Assembly (NCBI GenBank): GCA_965232015.1
Contig: OZ246946.1
Location: 310,001 to 374,000, forward strand
DNA from: JAJEAO01 sp963667635
Lineage (GTDB): Bacteria > Acidobacteriota > Vicinamibacteria > Marinacidobacterales > Marinacidobacteraceae
Reading direction: 5' to 3'
DNA length: 64,000 nucleotides
The translations under genes and the position numbers were made by a program. Shown one piece after another: positions 8,440 through 17,612 of this stretch; positions within the stretch are counted from its first letter, which is position 1, and each line of letters begins with the position of its first letter. The notes beneath the pieces were generated by a model. It did not search any database. It was given only the letters and a program-made list of their open reading frames with translations, and was not told the origin of the DNA.

Positions 8440-10182
8440 ATGCTCCGCCTGCTGATCCTCGCCCTCCTGCTTCCCGCCGCTGCCTCCGCCCAACCGGACC
8501 CCGAACTCCACGCGCTCTTCGACGACTTCATGGAGTTCCGGCGGCGCGAGGAGCCCCGCTTCGCGGCTTCGCTCACCGGGACGACGCCGACCACGCTGGG
8601 CGATGCGACCGAGGCGGCCGTGCTCCGGCGGGCGGCGGAGGCCGATGCGTTCCGGGATCGCCTGCTCGCCATCCCCCGCGACCGGCTGTCAGACGACGAT
8701 CAGGTCCACGCGGCCATCTTCGAGGCCGCCCTCGCCGAGCGCATCGGAGACGCCCGCTTCGGCGGCCAGTTCCTGCCGATCAATGCCGACTCCGGCTTCC
8801 ACATCGGGATGGCCCGGCTGCCGCAGTCGGTCCCGCTCCGGACGACCGACGACTACGACGCCTACATCGTCCTGCTGCGCGACATCCCCCGCGTCTTCGA
8901 CGAGTACATCGCGCTCATGCGGCGGGGCATCGAACGGGGGATCACCGTGCCCCGAGTGGTCCTCGAAGGCTACGAAGTGACCATCGCCTCCCACGTCGTG
9001 GAGGAACCCGAAACCAGCGTCTTCTTCGCTCCATTCCTCCGCTTCCCCGACCGGATCCCGGAGGCCGAGCGCGCCCGACTGCGTGCGGACGGCGCCGACG
9101 CCGTACGAGATGGACCGGTCGCCGCGTACGCGACGTTCCTCGACTTCTTCGAGAACGAGTACCGCCCGAACGCTCGAACGACGATCGGGGCGGCGGATCT
9201 CCCCGACGGACGCAGCTACTACGCGTTCCTGATCGGACGGTTCACGACGCTGGATCAAACCGCCGAACAGGTTCACCAGGTCGGTCTGGCCGAGGTGGAG
9301 CGGATCCGCGGGGAGATGGTGGAGGCGATGCGGGCCTCCGGCTTCACCGGCACGTGGGAGGAGTTCTTCGAGTTCCTGCGCACCGATCCGCAGTTCTTCG
9401 TGGACACCCCGCAGGCGCTCCTCGACCGCGCCATGGTCATCGTGAAGCGGATGGACGGTCAGTTGCCGGCGATGTTCCGCCGCCTCCCTCGCCAGCCCTA
9501 CACGGTGGAACCGGTCCCCGATGCGATCGCCCCCAAGTACACCGGCGGGCGCTACGTCGGCGCTCCCCTCGACTCAACCCAGCCCGGTCGCTACTGGGTG
9601 AACACCTACGCGCTGGAGAGCCGCAAGCTCTACACGCTCGAGGCGCTATCGCTCCACGAGGCGGTGCCGGGGCATCACCTGCAGATCGCGCTGGCGAAGG
9701 AGCTCGATCTTCCCGACTTCCGCCGCTACTACGGGATCGGGGCTTACAGCGAGGGCTGGGCGCTCTACTCCGAGCGGCTCGGACTCGAGGCCGGCTTCTA
9801 TCAGGACCCCTACAGCAACTTCGGGCGGCTGACCTACGAGATGTGGCGGGCGTGTCGGCTGGTCGTGGACACCGGAATGCACGCGCTCGGCTGGACCCGG
9901 CAGCAGACCCTCGACTACCTCGCCGCGAACACGGCGCTCGCGCTCCACGAAATCCGCACCGAGACCGACCGCTACATCGCGTGGCCGGGGCAGGCGCTCG
10001 GCTACAAGATGGGCGAGCTGAAGATCCGCGAGCTGCGGACCCTCGCCGAGGAAACGCTCGGGGAGGCGTTCGACATCCGCGACTTCCACGATGCCGTGCT
10101 CGCCCCCGGCCCGGTCACGCTCCCGGTGCTGGACACCCTCGTCCGCCGCTGGCTCGCCGAGCATCCCGCCGCCGCGCGCTGA
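8440..10182 (+). CDS. DUF885-family putative metallopeptidase, secreted
   Basis: A protein of 580 aa with a signal peptide (MLRLLILALLLPAAASA). The conserved HEAVPGHH (H406, E407, H412/H413) followed by SEGWALY (E438) is the zinc-peptidase-like core of DUF885 proteins. The length is normal for the family. These proteins are thought to be exported peptidases or carboxypeptidases; the substrate is not known. A TACCAT box at 8424-8429 sits 10 nt before the ATG, compatible with a very short leader. The next genes run in the same direction but have their own promoter candidate. Confidence 0.87.
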   Translation: MLRLLILALLLPAAASAQPDPELHALFDDFMEFRRREEPRFAASLTGTTPTTLGDATEAAVLRRAAEADAFRDRLLAIPRDRLSDDDQVHAAIFEAALAERIGDARFGGQFLPINADSGFHIGMARLPQSVPLRTTDDYDAYIVLLRDIPRVFDEYIALMRRGIERGITVPRVVLEGYEVTIASHVVEEPETSVFFAPFLRFPDRIPEAERARLRADGADAVRDGPVAAYATFLDFFENEYRPNARTTIGAADLPDGRSYYAFLIGRFTTLDQTAEQVHQVGLAEVERIRGEMVEAMRASGFTGTWEEFFEFLRTDPQFFVDTPQALLDRAMVIVKRMDGQLPAMFRRLPRQPYTVEPVPDAIAPKYTGGRYVGAPLDSTQPGRYWVNTYALESRKLYTLEALSLHEAVPGHHLQIALAKELDLPDFRRYYGIGAYSEGWALYSERLGLEAGFYQDPYSNFGRLTYEMWRACRLVVDTGMHALGWTRQQTLDYLAANTALALHEIRTETDRYIAWPGQALGYKMGELKIRELRTLAEETLGEAFDIRDFHDAVLAPGPVTLPVLDTLVRRWLAEHPAAAR

Positions 10183-10237
10183 CGGCCCTTCTCGGATGGA
10201 GACCGCTCCGATGGTGCGCGGCCCGGGCGGGACGGTG

Positions 10238-10243
10238 TAGAAT
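10238..10243 (+). promoter_or_regulatory. Putative -10 box (TAGAAT) for HicB-like gene
   Basis: TAGAAT lies 23 nt before the ATG at 10267, in a GC-rich gap, and a weak GAGGA at 10255-10259 follows it. No clear -35 element is visible. Confidence 0.4.
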
Positions 10244-10266
10244 CCCGTCTCCACGAGGACACCTAA

Positions 10267-10755
10267 ATGACGACGACTCCGATGTGGCCCCTCTACTTCC
10301 GGGTCCGGCGACGGATACAGGGCCGGATCTTCGCCGCGACCGTCGAGATCATCGGGCGAGCCACCTGGACTCTCGACTTCGGGAAGACTTGGCTCTACGG
10401 CGTGAATCCGGGCGCCATGGCGGGCGGCGGTGACGATCTGGACGGAGCCTGGGGGTCCTTCACGGACCACCTGACGGGAGTCCTGTCCGACCTGGCCGAC
10501 GAAGCTGACGACCTCGAGGCCTTCCGCCGGACCGTGGAACGGTTCGTCAGCGCGACCGACGCCGAGAGCGTCGCCGAGTGGGAGGCTGCGCGGGAGGTCG
10601 TGCGGTCTGGGAGCGAGCCCGACGTGGAGCTGGCGCATGAGCTTCGGGATCTGGCATCAAGAGTCGAAGTTCAGCCCGTGCCCCGCGCCTCAAGCCCTGT
10701 GCTCTCCGCTCAGGACCTCTCGTCCGCTGCGAGCCAGCCCCGGATCGCCGCCTGA
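10267..10755 (+). CDS. Hypothetical protein, HicB-like candidate antitoxin
   Basis: A 162-aa protein I do not firmly recognise. The N-terminal half begins with strand-like segments (LYFRVRRRIQGRIFAATVEIIGRATWTLDF) and continues with an acidic helical part; the last 30 residues are Ser/Ala-rich and probably disordered. It is followed after 26 bp by a small basic protein. The size, order and acidic/basic pairing resemble HicB-HicA or related toxin-antitoxin loci, but no HicB DNA-binding domain can be identified with certainty. It has its own TAGAAT promoter box. Confidence 0.55.
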   Translation: MTTTPMWPLYFRVRRRIQGRIFAATVEIIGRATWTLDFGKTWLYGVNPGAMAGGGDDLDGAWGSFTDHLTGVLSDLADEADDLEAFRRTVERFVSATDAESVAEWEAAREVVRSGSEPDVELAHELRDLASRVEVQPVPRASSPVLSAQDLSSAASQPRIAA

Positions 10756-10781
10756 GCGAGGGCTCTCAACCGAGCCCGATC

Positions 10782-11036
10782 ATGGCGAGCCGCGGTACCA
10801 TCCGGTGGAGGAAGCTGCGGAAACACCTCGACAAGATCTTGCCGAGCTGGACTCCAGACGACCGCAACCACGCCCGGTTCGTGTGGTGCCCCGAGATTCG
10901 TCCGGATCCGTTCCATCTCCCCCGGGGAGGACGCGGCGAGCGCGATCCGGAGATTGAACTCGGCCACGTGAAGCGGATGTTCCGGTTCTTCGGGAGGCTC
11001 GACGAAGCGAGGACGCAGATTCCGCAGCTTCGCTGA
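10782..11036 (+). CDS. Small basic protein, HicA-like candidate toxin
   Basis: An 84-aa protein rich in Arg and His. The segment NHARFVWCP...PFHLPRG...EIELGHVKRMFRFFG follows the layout of HicA-type dsRBD-fold toxins (conserved His, a beta strand, then E-I-x-x-G-x-V-K-R-x-x-R). The match is by eye and weak. It probably forms a two-gene operon with 10267-10755. It ends six bases before the convergent radical SAM gene. Alternatives are an unrelated conserved small protein or a phage remnant. Confidence 0.5.
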   Translation: MASRGTIRWRKLRKHLDKILPSWTPDDRNHARFVWCPEIRPDPFHLPRGGRGERDPEIELGHVKRMFRFFGRLDEARTQIPQLR

Positions 11037-11042
11037 CCGCGC

Positions 11043-13880
11043 CTACGGGCGGGCGATCGGGCGGACTTCGCCTCGCGCTTCCGGTCGCGGCGCGGGTCGT
11101 CGCGGATCGCAGTCGGTCCTCACGATCTCCGGCGGAACCGGTTCGAAGCCGGTGAGCGCGGTGGTGATCTCGGAGGGGCGGGGAGACGGTCCGTCGTTCC
11201 GCAGCCGCATCCGGAACCGGAGCGTGAGCCGGTCGGGAGAGCAGCCCAGGAGCGCCGCCTCCGGCCCGGCGGGAGCGAGCCGCGCCTCAGGCACGAGCGA
11301 GCGGAGATCCACCTCGACGGTGCGCTCGGTGGGCGCGCCAGCCGGCCTCCGGCCCCGACGCCGCGAGCGAGCCTTGACCCGGCGCACGAGGCCGAGCGGC
11401 CAGCGGTCGGACTCCGCGAACTCCGCCAGTCGGCGTCCGGTCGCCCCCGGATCCACGTCGGCGGCGAGGAGGACCGCGTAGCCGAGCGAGTGGATCCACC
11501 GGCTCAGCTTCGGCTCTCCCGGGAACACGCGCCGCACCTGATCGAACCGCAGCCCCTCCTCCGAGGCCTCCCGAAGCGCCTCCAGAACATCGTCTTCCGA
11601 CCATGTCCCGGTGAGTGCGAACTCGCAGTACTCGGCGACCGACTGGACTCCGAGCGGGAGCGCCGGCCCGAAGGAAAGGCGGGGCCGGGGGGAGAACCCC
11701 TCGGTGAACCGCAGCGGCAGCCCGGCCCGGCGCAGCACCCGGGGGAGGATGCGGATCATCTCGCCGTGGCCGCGGAGCGCCATCGGGCCGTACTTCGCGA
11801 ACCGGGCGCGATAGACGACCGGCTCGCCCTGCTCGAGGTTCCGGGCGGGAGGGGTCGGACGGGCGTTCCCGCCACGGCCTGCGGGCGGGGCCGCCGAGCC
11901 GACCACCGGGAGCAGCACCTCGCCGCGCGGCTCCTCGGCGCCCATCCGCTCGAGGAAGGTGATCCGCTCCTCGCGCATCCCGCCCAGATCGCAGGCGACC
12001 CCGCAGTGGTAGCAGACGAGGCGCCTGGTGTCCTTGCGGGCGTCTTGCAGGTTCGTGTGGTGGACCTGCATCGGGACCGGCTTGCCGCAGGGGGGCGAGG
12101 CGCGGTTCTTCAGCGACCGCCGGTATTCCCGCAGCAGGAACCCGTCCTCGAGCCCGACGTCCACGTGGTCCCACGGCAGGCGACCGTCCACCGGGATCGT
12201 GCCCAGATAGTCCTCGCGGCGGACCGCGGTCTCGCTCTCCCAGAGGTCCAGCGCCTCGCTCCACAGGTCCCAGCGGAGCTGCTCGTCCCAGCCGTCGAAG
12301 CGCGCTCCCCGCTTCCAGGCGATCTCGACGAGCCTCGCCACCCGGATGTCCCCCCGGGCGAGGATCCCCTCGAGGTGGCTCACCCGGCGGTCGTGGGTGC
12401 GCAGCCGGAATCCGTCCTGTCGGGCCCGCTCCGAGAGGAGCCCCTGCTTCCGTTCGATCGCCTCCATGGAGTCCTGCGCGCACCACTGGAACGGCGTGTG
12501 GGGCTTCGGCACATGGCTCGAGACCGACACGGTGATCCGGACCCGCCGCTTCGCCTCCCGGTTGCCGATCCGCCGCGCCTGGCGCCCCATGTCGGCGATT
12601 CCGAGCACATCCTCTTCTTCTTCGGTGGGGAGCCCGATCATGAAGTAGAGCTTGGCCCGGTCCCAGCCGCGGGAGAAGACGCGCCGGCAGGTCTCGTAGA
12701 TGTCCTCCTCGCTGACGTTCTTGTTGACCACGTCGCGCATCCGCTGCGTTCCCGCCTCGGGAGCGAACGTGAGCCCGGTGGCCTTCACGCGGGAGATGTC
12801 GTCGAGCACTTCCTCCGGCAGCCCGTAGGCGCGCAGGCTGGAGATCCCCAGCGAGACCCGACGGGGCGCCAGCTCGTCCATGACCTGCCGGACCAGCGGG
12901 GCGACGCACGAGTAATCGGCGGTCGAGAGCGAAGTCAGCGACGCCTCGTCGTAGCCGCCCTTCTCGACCGCGGAGACCACCGTCCGCACGATCTCCCTGG
13001 GATCCCGTTCCCGCACCGGGCGGTAGATCATCCCCGCCTGGCAGAACCGGCACCCCTCGGTGCACCCGCGGGCGATCTCGATCGCGGTCCGGTCGAAGAT
13101 GGCCTCGGCGGCGGGGACCGGAGAGTCGTCGGGGAACGGGAACCGATTGACGTCATCGAGGAAGGCGCGCTCGACGCGCAGCGGGGCGCCCGGGCGCCGG
13201 GCCCGGGAGACGGCCGCGAACCCGGAGCGGGGGCAGACCTCCCGGTCGTAGAGCGCCGGGCAGTAGAGCCCGCCCTTCTCCTGCAGCCGGAACAGGATCT
13301 CCTCGCGGTCGTGGACCCCCTCCTCGCGGAGCCGGGCCAGATCGCGCATCAGCTCCGGAAGCCGTTCCTCCGCATCCCCGATCAGGAAGGCGTCCACGAA
13401 CGGCGCCATCGGCTCCGGCTGCGTGGCGACCGGGCCGCCCGCGACCACGATCGGGTGCTCGGGGAGGCGGTCGCCGCTCCGGATCGGGATCCCGCCCAGG
13501 TCCAGCATGGTCAGCACGTTGGTGAACGTCAGCTCGTACTGAAGCGAGAAGCCCACCACATCGAAGTCGGAGAGCGGTCGCCGGGTCTCGAGGCTGATCA
13601 GCGGCAGGCCGCGTTCGCGGAGCTGCGCCTCCATGTCGGGCCAGGGGCAGAACACCCGCTCGAGCGCGAGATCCGACTCGTCGTTCACGACCTTGTAGAG
13701 GATCTTGGTCCCGAGGTGGCTCATCCCGACGTCGTACACGTCCGGGAAACAAAACGCCATCCGGGACACGATCCCGTCGTCCCCGGGCTTGGCGACGGCG
13801 AAGCGCTCCCCGCCGGCGTAACGGGCCGGACTCCGCACCAGGTGCAGGAAGTCGGACCAAGGGTGGGGTGTGGAGGTCAT
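11043..13880 (-). CDS. B12-binding radical SAM protein fused to DUF2344 (TIGR03960/TIGR03936 type)
   Basis: A protein of 945 aa. The N-terminal region (to about 250) has the B12-binding-like fold of TIGR03960 proteins (GFSLQYELTFTNVLTMLDLGG...VVAGGP). It is followed by the radical SAM cluster motif CTEGCRFC (C273, C277, C280) and, from about residue 700, a DUF2344 domain (RARFAKYGPMALRGHGEMIRILPRVLRRAGLPLRFTEGFSPRPRLSFGPALPLG). The fusion of both parts is common for this family. The role is thought to be radical-based modification, perhaps of RNA or ribosome, but is not settled. I chose ATG 13880 (MTSTPHPWSDFL) because a longer frame would run into the promoter of the divergent transketolase gene. 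Confidence 0.88.
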   Translation of the reverse strand: MTSTPHPWSDFLHLVRSPARYAGGERFAVAKPGDDGIVSRMAFCFPDVYDVGMSHLGTKILYKVVNDESDLALERVFCPWPDMEAQLRERGLPLISLETRRPLSDFDVVGFSLQYELTFTNVLTMLDLGGIPIRSGDRLPEHPIVVAGGPVATQPEPMAPFVDAFLIGDAEERLPELMRDLARLREEGVHDREEILFRLQEKGGLYCPALYDREVCPRSGFAAVSRARRPGAPLRVERAFLDDVNRFPFPDDSPVPAAEAIFDRTAIEIARGCTEGCRFCQAGMIYRPVRERDPREIVRTVVSAVEKGGYDEASLTSLSTADYSCVAPLVRQVMDELAPRRVSLGISSLRAYGLPEEVLDDISRVKATGLTFAPEAGTQRMRDVVNKNVSEEDIYETCRRVFSRGWDRAKLYFMIGLPTEEEEDVLGIADMGRQARRIGNREAKRRVRITVSVSSHVPKPHTPFQWCAQDSMEAIERKQGLLSERARQDGFRLRTHDRRVSHLEGILARGDIRVARLVEIAWKRGARFDGWDEQLRWDLWSEALDLWESETAVRREDYLGTIPVDGRLPWDHVDVGLEDGFLLREYRRSLKNRASPPCGKPVPMQVHHTNLQDARKDTRRLVCYHCGVACDLGGMREERITFLERMGAEEPRGEVLLPVVGSAAPPAGRGGNARPTPPARNLEQGEPVVYRARFAKYGPMALRGHGEMIRILPRVLRRAGLPLRFTEGFSPRPRLSFGPALPLGVQSVAEYCEFALTGTWSEDDVLEALREASEEGLRFDQVRRVFPGEPKLSRWIHSLGYAVLLAADVDPGATGRRLAEFAESDRWPLGLVRRVKARSRRRGRRPAGAPTERTVEVDLRSLVPEARLAPAGPEAALLGCSPDRLTLRFRMRLRNDGPSPRPSEITTALTGFEPVPPEIVRTDCDPRRPAPRPEARGEVRPIARP

Positions 13881-13962
13881 GGGCTCTGCCTCAATGGCGG
13901 CAGTCGGCAATTCTAGGCGCGTTCCCGCCCGTCGCCCCCGTGCTACTTTCCCGCGCACCCTC

Positions 13963-15960
13963 ATGCCGCCCACCGACGACACCCCGCGCCCCCGTCCGTT
14001 CGACCGCACCGACCACGCCGCGATCGCCGCGATCCGCGGACTCGCGATCGATGCGGTGGAGCGGGCCAACTCCGGCCACCCCGGGCTCCCCATGGGCGCC
14101 GCCCCGATGTCCTGGGCGCTCTGGAGCCGCCACCTCCGCTACGACCCCGGCGCTCCGGACTGGCCGGACCGCGACCGGTTCGTGCTCTCGGCGGGCCACG
14201 GTTCCGCGCTCCTCTACGCGCTGCTCCACGTCGCCGGCTTCGACCTGTCGGTGGACGATCTGCGCGACTTTCGGCAGTGGGGAAGCCGGACTCCCGGCCA
14301 TCCCGAGAACTTCGAGACCGCGGGCGTCGAGGCGACCACCGGGCCGCTCGGCCAGGGCGCGGGGAACTCGGTGGGGATGGCGATGGCGGAGCGGGCTCTG
14401 CGCGCCCGGTTTCCCGGGCTGGTGGACCATCGGGTCTGGGCGCTCGTCTCCGACGGAGATCTCATGGAGGGGGTGGCGGCCGAGGCGGCGTCCCTCGCCG
14501 GCCAGCTCGGGCTCGACCGACTCACCTGGATCTACGACGCGAACGATGTGACCCTCGACGGCCCCGCCTCGCTCTCGTTCTCGGTGGAAGACGTCGCGGC
14601 CCGACACCAGGCGCTCGGCTGGCATGTCCAAACCGTTCGCGACGGCGATCACGACCTCGCGGCGGTGGATCGGGCGCTCGCCGCCGCGACCGCCGAAACG
14701 GGTCGTCCCTCGCTCATCGTGGTGAAGACGACGATCGGATTCGGCGCTCCGAACAAGGCGGGGACGGCGGACGCCCACGGCGCGCCGCTCGGCGCCGCCG
14801 AAGCGCGCGCCGCCAAGGAGGCGCTCGGCCTCGACCCGGACGCCGAATTCGCCGTGCCCGCAGCCGTCCGGGCGCGCTCCACGGCGCGGGCGCGGGAGGG
14901 GGCGGAGGCGCGTCGGGCGTGGGAAGCCGCCGTCGCCGCCGCGCCGCCCACGGAGGCCGACGAGCTGCGCCGTCGTCTCGCCGGGGAATTGCCTCCGGGC
15001 TGGGACGACGCGATCCCGCGGTTCGCGCCCGGCGAGGAACTCGCCACCCGCAAGGCCGCCGGCGCGGTCCTGAACGCCTTCGCCCCGCGCGTTCCCGAGC
15101 TCTTCGGCGGGGATGCGGATCTCTCGTGCTCCACCAAGACCGCGCTCGCCGGAGAGGGTTCGCAGTCGGCGGCGAACGCCCGCGGGCGGAACATCCACTA
15201 CGGAGTCCGCGAGCACGCCATGGGGGCGGCGGCGAACGGCATCGCTCTCCACGGCGGATTCCGGACCTACGCGGCGACCTTCTTCTGCTTCTCCGACTAC
15301 ATGCGCCCGTCGGTCCGGATTGCGGCGCTCTCCGGCCTCCCGGTCGTCTATGTGTGGACCCACGATTCGGTCGGGGTCGGGGAGGACGGCCCCACCCACC
15401 AGCCGGTGGAGCACCTGATGTCGCTCCGGGCGATGCCGAACCTCCACGTCGTCCGGCCGGCGGATCCGAACGAGGCCGCCGAGGCGTGGCGGCACGCAAT
15501 GGAGCGGAAGGACGGGCCGACGGCGCTCGTTCTCACCCGGCAGAAGGTTCCGGTGGTGACGACTCCGGAAGCGGCCCGCGGGCTCCACCGCGGCGGCTAC
15601 GTGGTCCTCGACGACGAGGCCCCGCGCGCGGTCCTGCTCGCCACCGGTTCCGAGGTCTCGCTGGCGTTCGCCGCGGCGGCGCAGCTCGGCGCCGGAGGGA
15701 TCCCGGTGCGAATCGTCTCGCTGCCGTGCTGGGAGTTGTTCGAGGCGCAGGCCGCGGATTACCGGGCCGAGGTCCTTCGGCCCGACCTGCCCCGGGTCGC
15801 GGTCGAGGCCGGGGCGACGCTCGGGTGGGAGCGCTACACCGGCGGCGGTCCGGTCATCGGGGTGGATCGGTTCGGGGCTTCGGCGCCCGGGCCGAGGGTG
15901 GCCGCCGAACTGGGTCTCACCGCCGACGCGGTCGCGGAAGCCGTCCGCGCCGTGGTCTGA
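13963..15960 (+). CDS. tkt: Transketolase
   Basis: A protein of 665 aa, close to E. coli TktA in length. It has the thiamine-diphosphate signature SDGDLMEGVAAEAASLAGQLGL...YDANDVTLDG, the N-terminal GHPGLPMGAAPM, the catalytic-Glu motif VREHAMGAAANG, and PTHQPVEHLMSLR in the pyrimidine-binding domain. It transfers two-carbon ketol units between sugar phosphates in the pentose phosphate pathway. The ATG at 13963 matches the family start. TACTTT at 13944-13949 is a possible -10 box. The gene is divergent from the radical SAM gene across about 80 bp. Confidence 0.95.
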   Translation: MPPTDDTPRPRPFDRTDHAAIAAIRGLAIDAVERANSGHPGLPMGAAPMSWALWSRHLRYDPGAPDWPDRDRFVLSAGHGSALLYALLHVAGFDLSVDDLRDFRQWGSRTPGHPENFETAGVEATTGPLGQGAGNSVGMAMAERALRARFPGLVDHRVWALVSDGDLMEGVAAEAASLAGQLGLDRLTWIYDANDVTLDGPASLSFSVEDVAARHQALGWHVQTVRDGDHDLAAVDRALAAATAETGRPSLIVVKTTIGFGAPNKAGTADAHGAPLGAAEARAAKEALGLDPDAEFAVPAAVRARSTARAREGAEARRAWEAAVAAAPPTEADELRRRLAGELPPGWDDAIPRFAPGEELATRKAAGAVLNAFAPRVPELFGGDADLSCSTKTALAGEGSQSAANARGRNIHYGVREHAMGAAANGIALHGGFRTYAATFFCFSDYMRPSVRIAALSGLPVVYVWTHDSVGVGEDGPTHQPVEHLMSLRAMPNLHVVRPADPNEAAEAWRHAMERKDGPTALVLTRQKVPVVTTPEAARGLHRGGYVVLDDEAPRAVLLATGSEVSLAFAAAAQLGAGGIPVRIVSLPCWELFEAQAADYRAEVLRPDLPRVAVEAGATLGWERYTGGGPVIGVDRFGASAPGPRVAAELGLTADAVAEAVRAVV

Positions 15961-16055
15961 CGCGGGGCGCGCCGAGCTCGCGAGAACCGCTCGCCGCCTC
16001 GCCTCGTTCTCCCGGGTAGAGGCCAGGCGCCACCCGCGGCGGCCTGAGCCGGCAC

Positions 16056-16142
16056 GCCGGACTGGAGTCCGGCGCTCCGATACTGCCGGACCGGAGTCCG
16101 GCGCTCCGACAATGCCGGACCGGAGTCCGGCGCTCCGGGAGA
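16056..16142. repeat. Three tandem 29-bp units of the dispersed hairpin
   Basis: Hairpins at 16056-16073, 16085-16102 and 16114-16131 follow at an exact 29-bp period. Each is followed by GCTCC. Units 2 and 3 carry ACCGGAG in place of ACTGGAG in the centre. They lie in the leader of the ankyrin lipoprotein gene. Confidence 0.9.
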
Positions 16143-16150
16143 CCGCGCCC

Positions 16151-16849
16151 ATGAACCGGACCTTTCGACTTCCCCTCGCCGCCGCCGTCCTGCTGGCGGC
16201 GGCGGCCTGCCACGAGCGCGTGGAGCACACGGCGCTCGGCGCGGCGGTCGCGACCGAGCGCCTCGACGAAGTTCGGGCGCTGCTCGAACACGCCGGCTCC
16301 GACCCCGACGAGATCGGCGCCAGCGGCTGGGCCCCGCTCCACCTGGCCGCCCGGAATCGCGACTCCCGGGTCCTGGAGGCCCTGGTGGAGGCGGGAGCCG
16401 ATCTGGATCTGCTCGACCGGAGGAACGGCTGGACGCCGCTCCTCCACGCGATCCACCTGCGAAACGACGATGCGGCGCGGGTGCTGGTCGAGGCGGGCGC
16501 CGAGGTGAACCGCAGCGCCGACAGCGGCGTCACACCCCTCGCGATGGCCGCCGGTTACGGGATGGTGGGCGCGGTAGTGGTCCTGCTCGAAAACGGCGCC
16601 GACCCGTACCTCGATGTGCAAGACGCCAACCCGTTGTGGGCCGCGGCGGGCGGGGGCGCCATCCGCGATTTCACCGACGGTCCCCCGCTCGGCCAGTGCT
16701 TTCCCGAGGTCATCGAGACGCTGGAGGCGGCCGCCCCCGACCTGCGGCTGCCCGCCGGGCTCTCGTCCCGGGTGCTCGCGTGGCTCGCGAAGGGTCCGTG
16801 TGAGCCGGTCGTGGCTCGTTTGCTCGACGAGGCGCGCGCCACGCGGTAA
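16151..16849 (+). CDS. Ankyrin-repeat lipoprotein
   Basis: A protein of 232 aa. The signal peptide ends in a lipobox (LAAAAC, Cys about residue 19). Four ankyrin repeats follow (SGWAPLHLAARNRDSRVLEALVEAGADL, NGWTPLLHAIHLRNDDAARVLVEAGAEV and so on), then a 70-residue tail with a C-terminal Cys. ATG 16151 is chosen for the signal peptide. Its last 246 coding bases (16595-16840) recur at 19015-19260 on the far side of the ATPase-PIN cassette, and the last codons differ between the copies (ATR-stop here, AGG-stop there). The C-terminus may therefore have been supplied by the inserted segment. It is probably a periplasmic or outer-membrane protein-binding protein. Confidence 0.8.
   Translation: MNRTFRLPLAAAVLLAAAACHERVEHTALGAAVATERLDEVRALLEHAGSDPDEIGASGWAPLHLAARNRDSRVLEALVEAGADLDLLDRRNGWTPLLHAIHLRNDDAARVLVEAGAEVNRSADSGVTPLAMAAGYGMVGAVVVLLENGADPYLDVQDANPLWAAAGGGAIRDFTDGPPLGQCFPEVIETLEAAAPDLRLPAGLSSRVLAWLAKGPCEPVVARLLDEARATR
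16595..16840 (+). repeat. 246-bp direct repeat, left copy
   Basis: Identical to 19015-19260 except at 16774 (G/C) and 16801 (T/C); both changes are silent third-position changes (Val, Cys). The offset is 2420 bp. It covers the 3' end of the ankyrin lipoprotein gene. Confidence 0.97.
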
Positions 16850-17090
16850 GCAGGCTGTGGAGCGCCGGATTCGCCGATTCTCCCCTGAGTTCTCCCGGCG
16901 GTGGCGGAGCCAGGGGCCCGGTACGGAAGGCGGCCCTTCGACTCGACTTCGTTTGGTCCAGGTTCGCAGGCCGCCGGTATCACAACGAGACGGGCCCCGG
17001 AGAACCACTACAGAGCGTGTTCTCGCGTATCGCGATCAGGCGGTTTTCCGGTGTGGCCCGGGCCGCACCTCCGACGCGCGGACATGGCCG

Positions 17091-17609
17091 TCAGGACCGC
17101 GCCCGCGCCCACTCGAGGCAGGCGCGCCCGGCGGCATCCAGCATCCGCCTGTGGTTACGGGTCAGAGCGCCGCTCGGACCCGGGCTGCCCCCACCGCGCG
17201 CCCGGTGGCCGCGGGTCGAATACACCTTGCCCCGCTGGCCGCCGAGGATCTTCGGGTTTCTGAAGTCGTTCGCCAGCGCCCGATCGTTCGAGTACAGGAG
17301 ACGCGCCCCACTCGTGGCCGCGAGGGCGAGGACGTGCCAATCGTTCGAGGTCACTTCGGGACGCGTTCGTAGTTTCCGGGTGCATGCCTTCACCTTGTCG
17401 TCGTTTTCGAAGATGACCCTCCCCTGTTGTAGCGCCGTCTCCGCCCAGGCGACGAAACGTGCGTCCCGGCCCAGTTCGACGCGCAGCTTGCCGCCCACAC
17501 TCAGCCGGCCCCGACCCTGACTGACCCAGCGAAAGAACTCTTCTCCTGCATCGGGCCGGCCGTCCCCGAAGACCTCCGAGACACAGCTCGCGTCCAGAAT
17601 GGCGCACAT
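17091..17609 (-). CDS. PIN-domain putative ribonuclease paired with ATPase
   Basis: A protein of 172 aa whose ATG at 17609 lies three bases after the ATPase stop. PIN-type residues are D6 (ILDAS), E45, D90 (SNDWHVLALA) and D109 (SNDRALANDF). The order and motifs match the PIN protein at 2440-2946, although the two have diverged strongly elsewhere. The last 40 residues are basic and Gly-rich. It is predicted to cleave RNA when released or activated by the ATPase; this is inference from co-occurrence. Confidence 0.75.
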   Translation of the reverse strand: MCAILDASCVSEVFGDGRPDAGEEFFRWVSQGRGRLSVGGKLRVELGRDARFVAWAETALQQGRVIFENDDKVKACTRKLRTRPEVTSNDWHVLALAATSGARLLYSNDRALANDFRNPKILGGQRGKVYSTRGHRARGGGSPGPSGALTRNHRRMLDAAGRACLEWARARS

Positions 17610-17612
17610 CGC

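Noticed and set aside
10267..11036. Calling the pair hicB and hicA outright
   Set aside because: The residues needed for a firm call cannot be shown by eye.
11490..13916. Long plus-strand frame opposite the radical SAM gene
   Set aside because: Shadow of a gene with clear CxxxCxxC and DUF2344 motifs; no recognisable protein.
16056..16142. CRISPR-like regular spacing of three units
   Set aside because: Units abut with 11-bp near-identical spacers; no cas genes; they are tandem hairpins.
13891..16533. Long minus-strand frame opposite transketolase
   Set aside because: Same phase shadow effect; the plus-strand transketolase has complete motifs.
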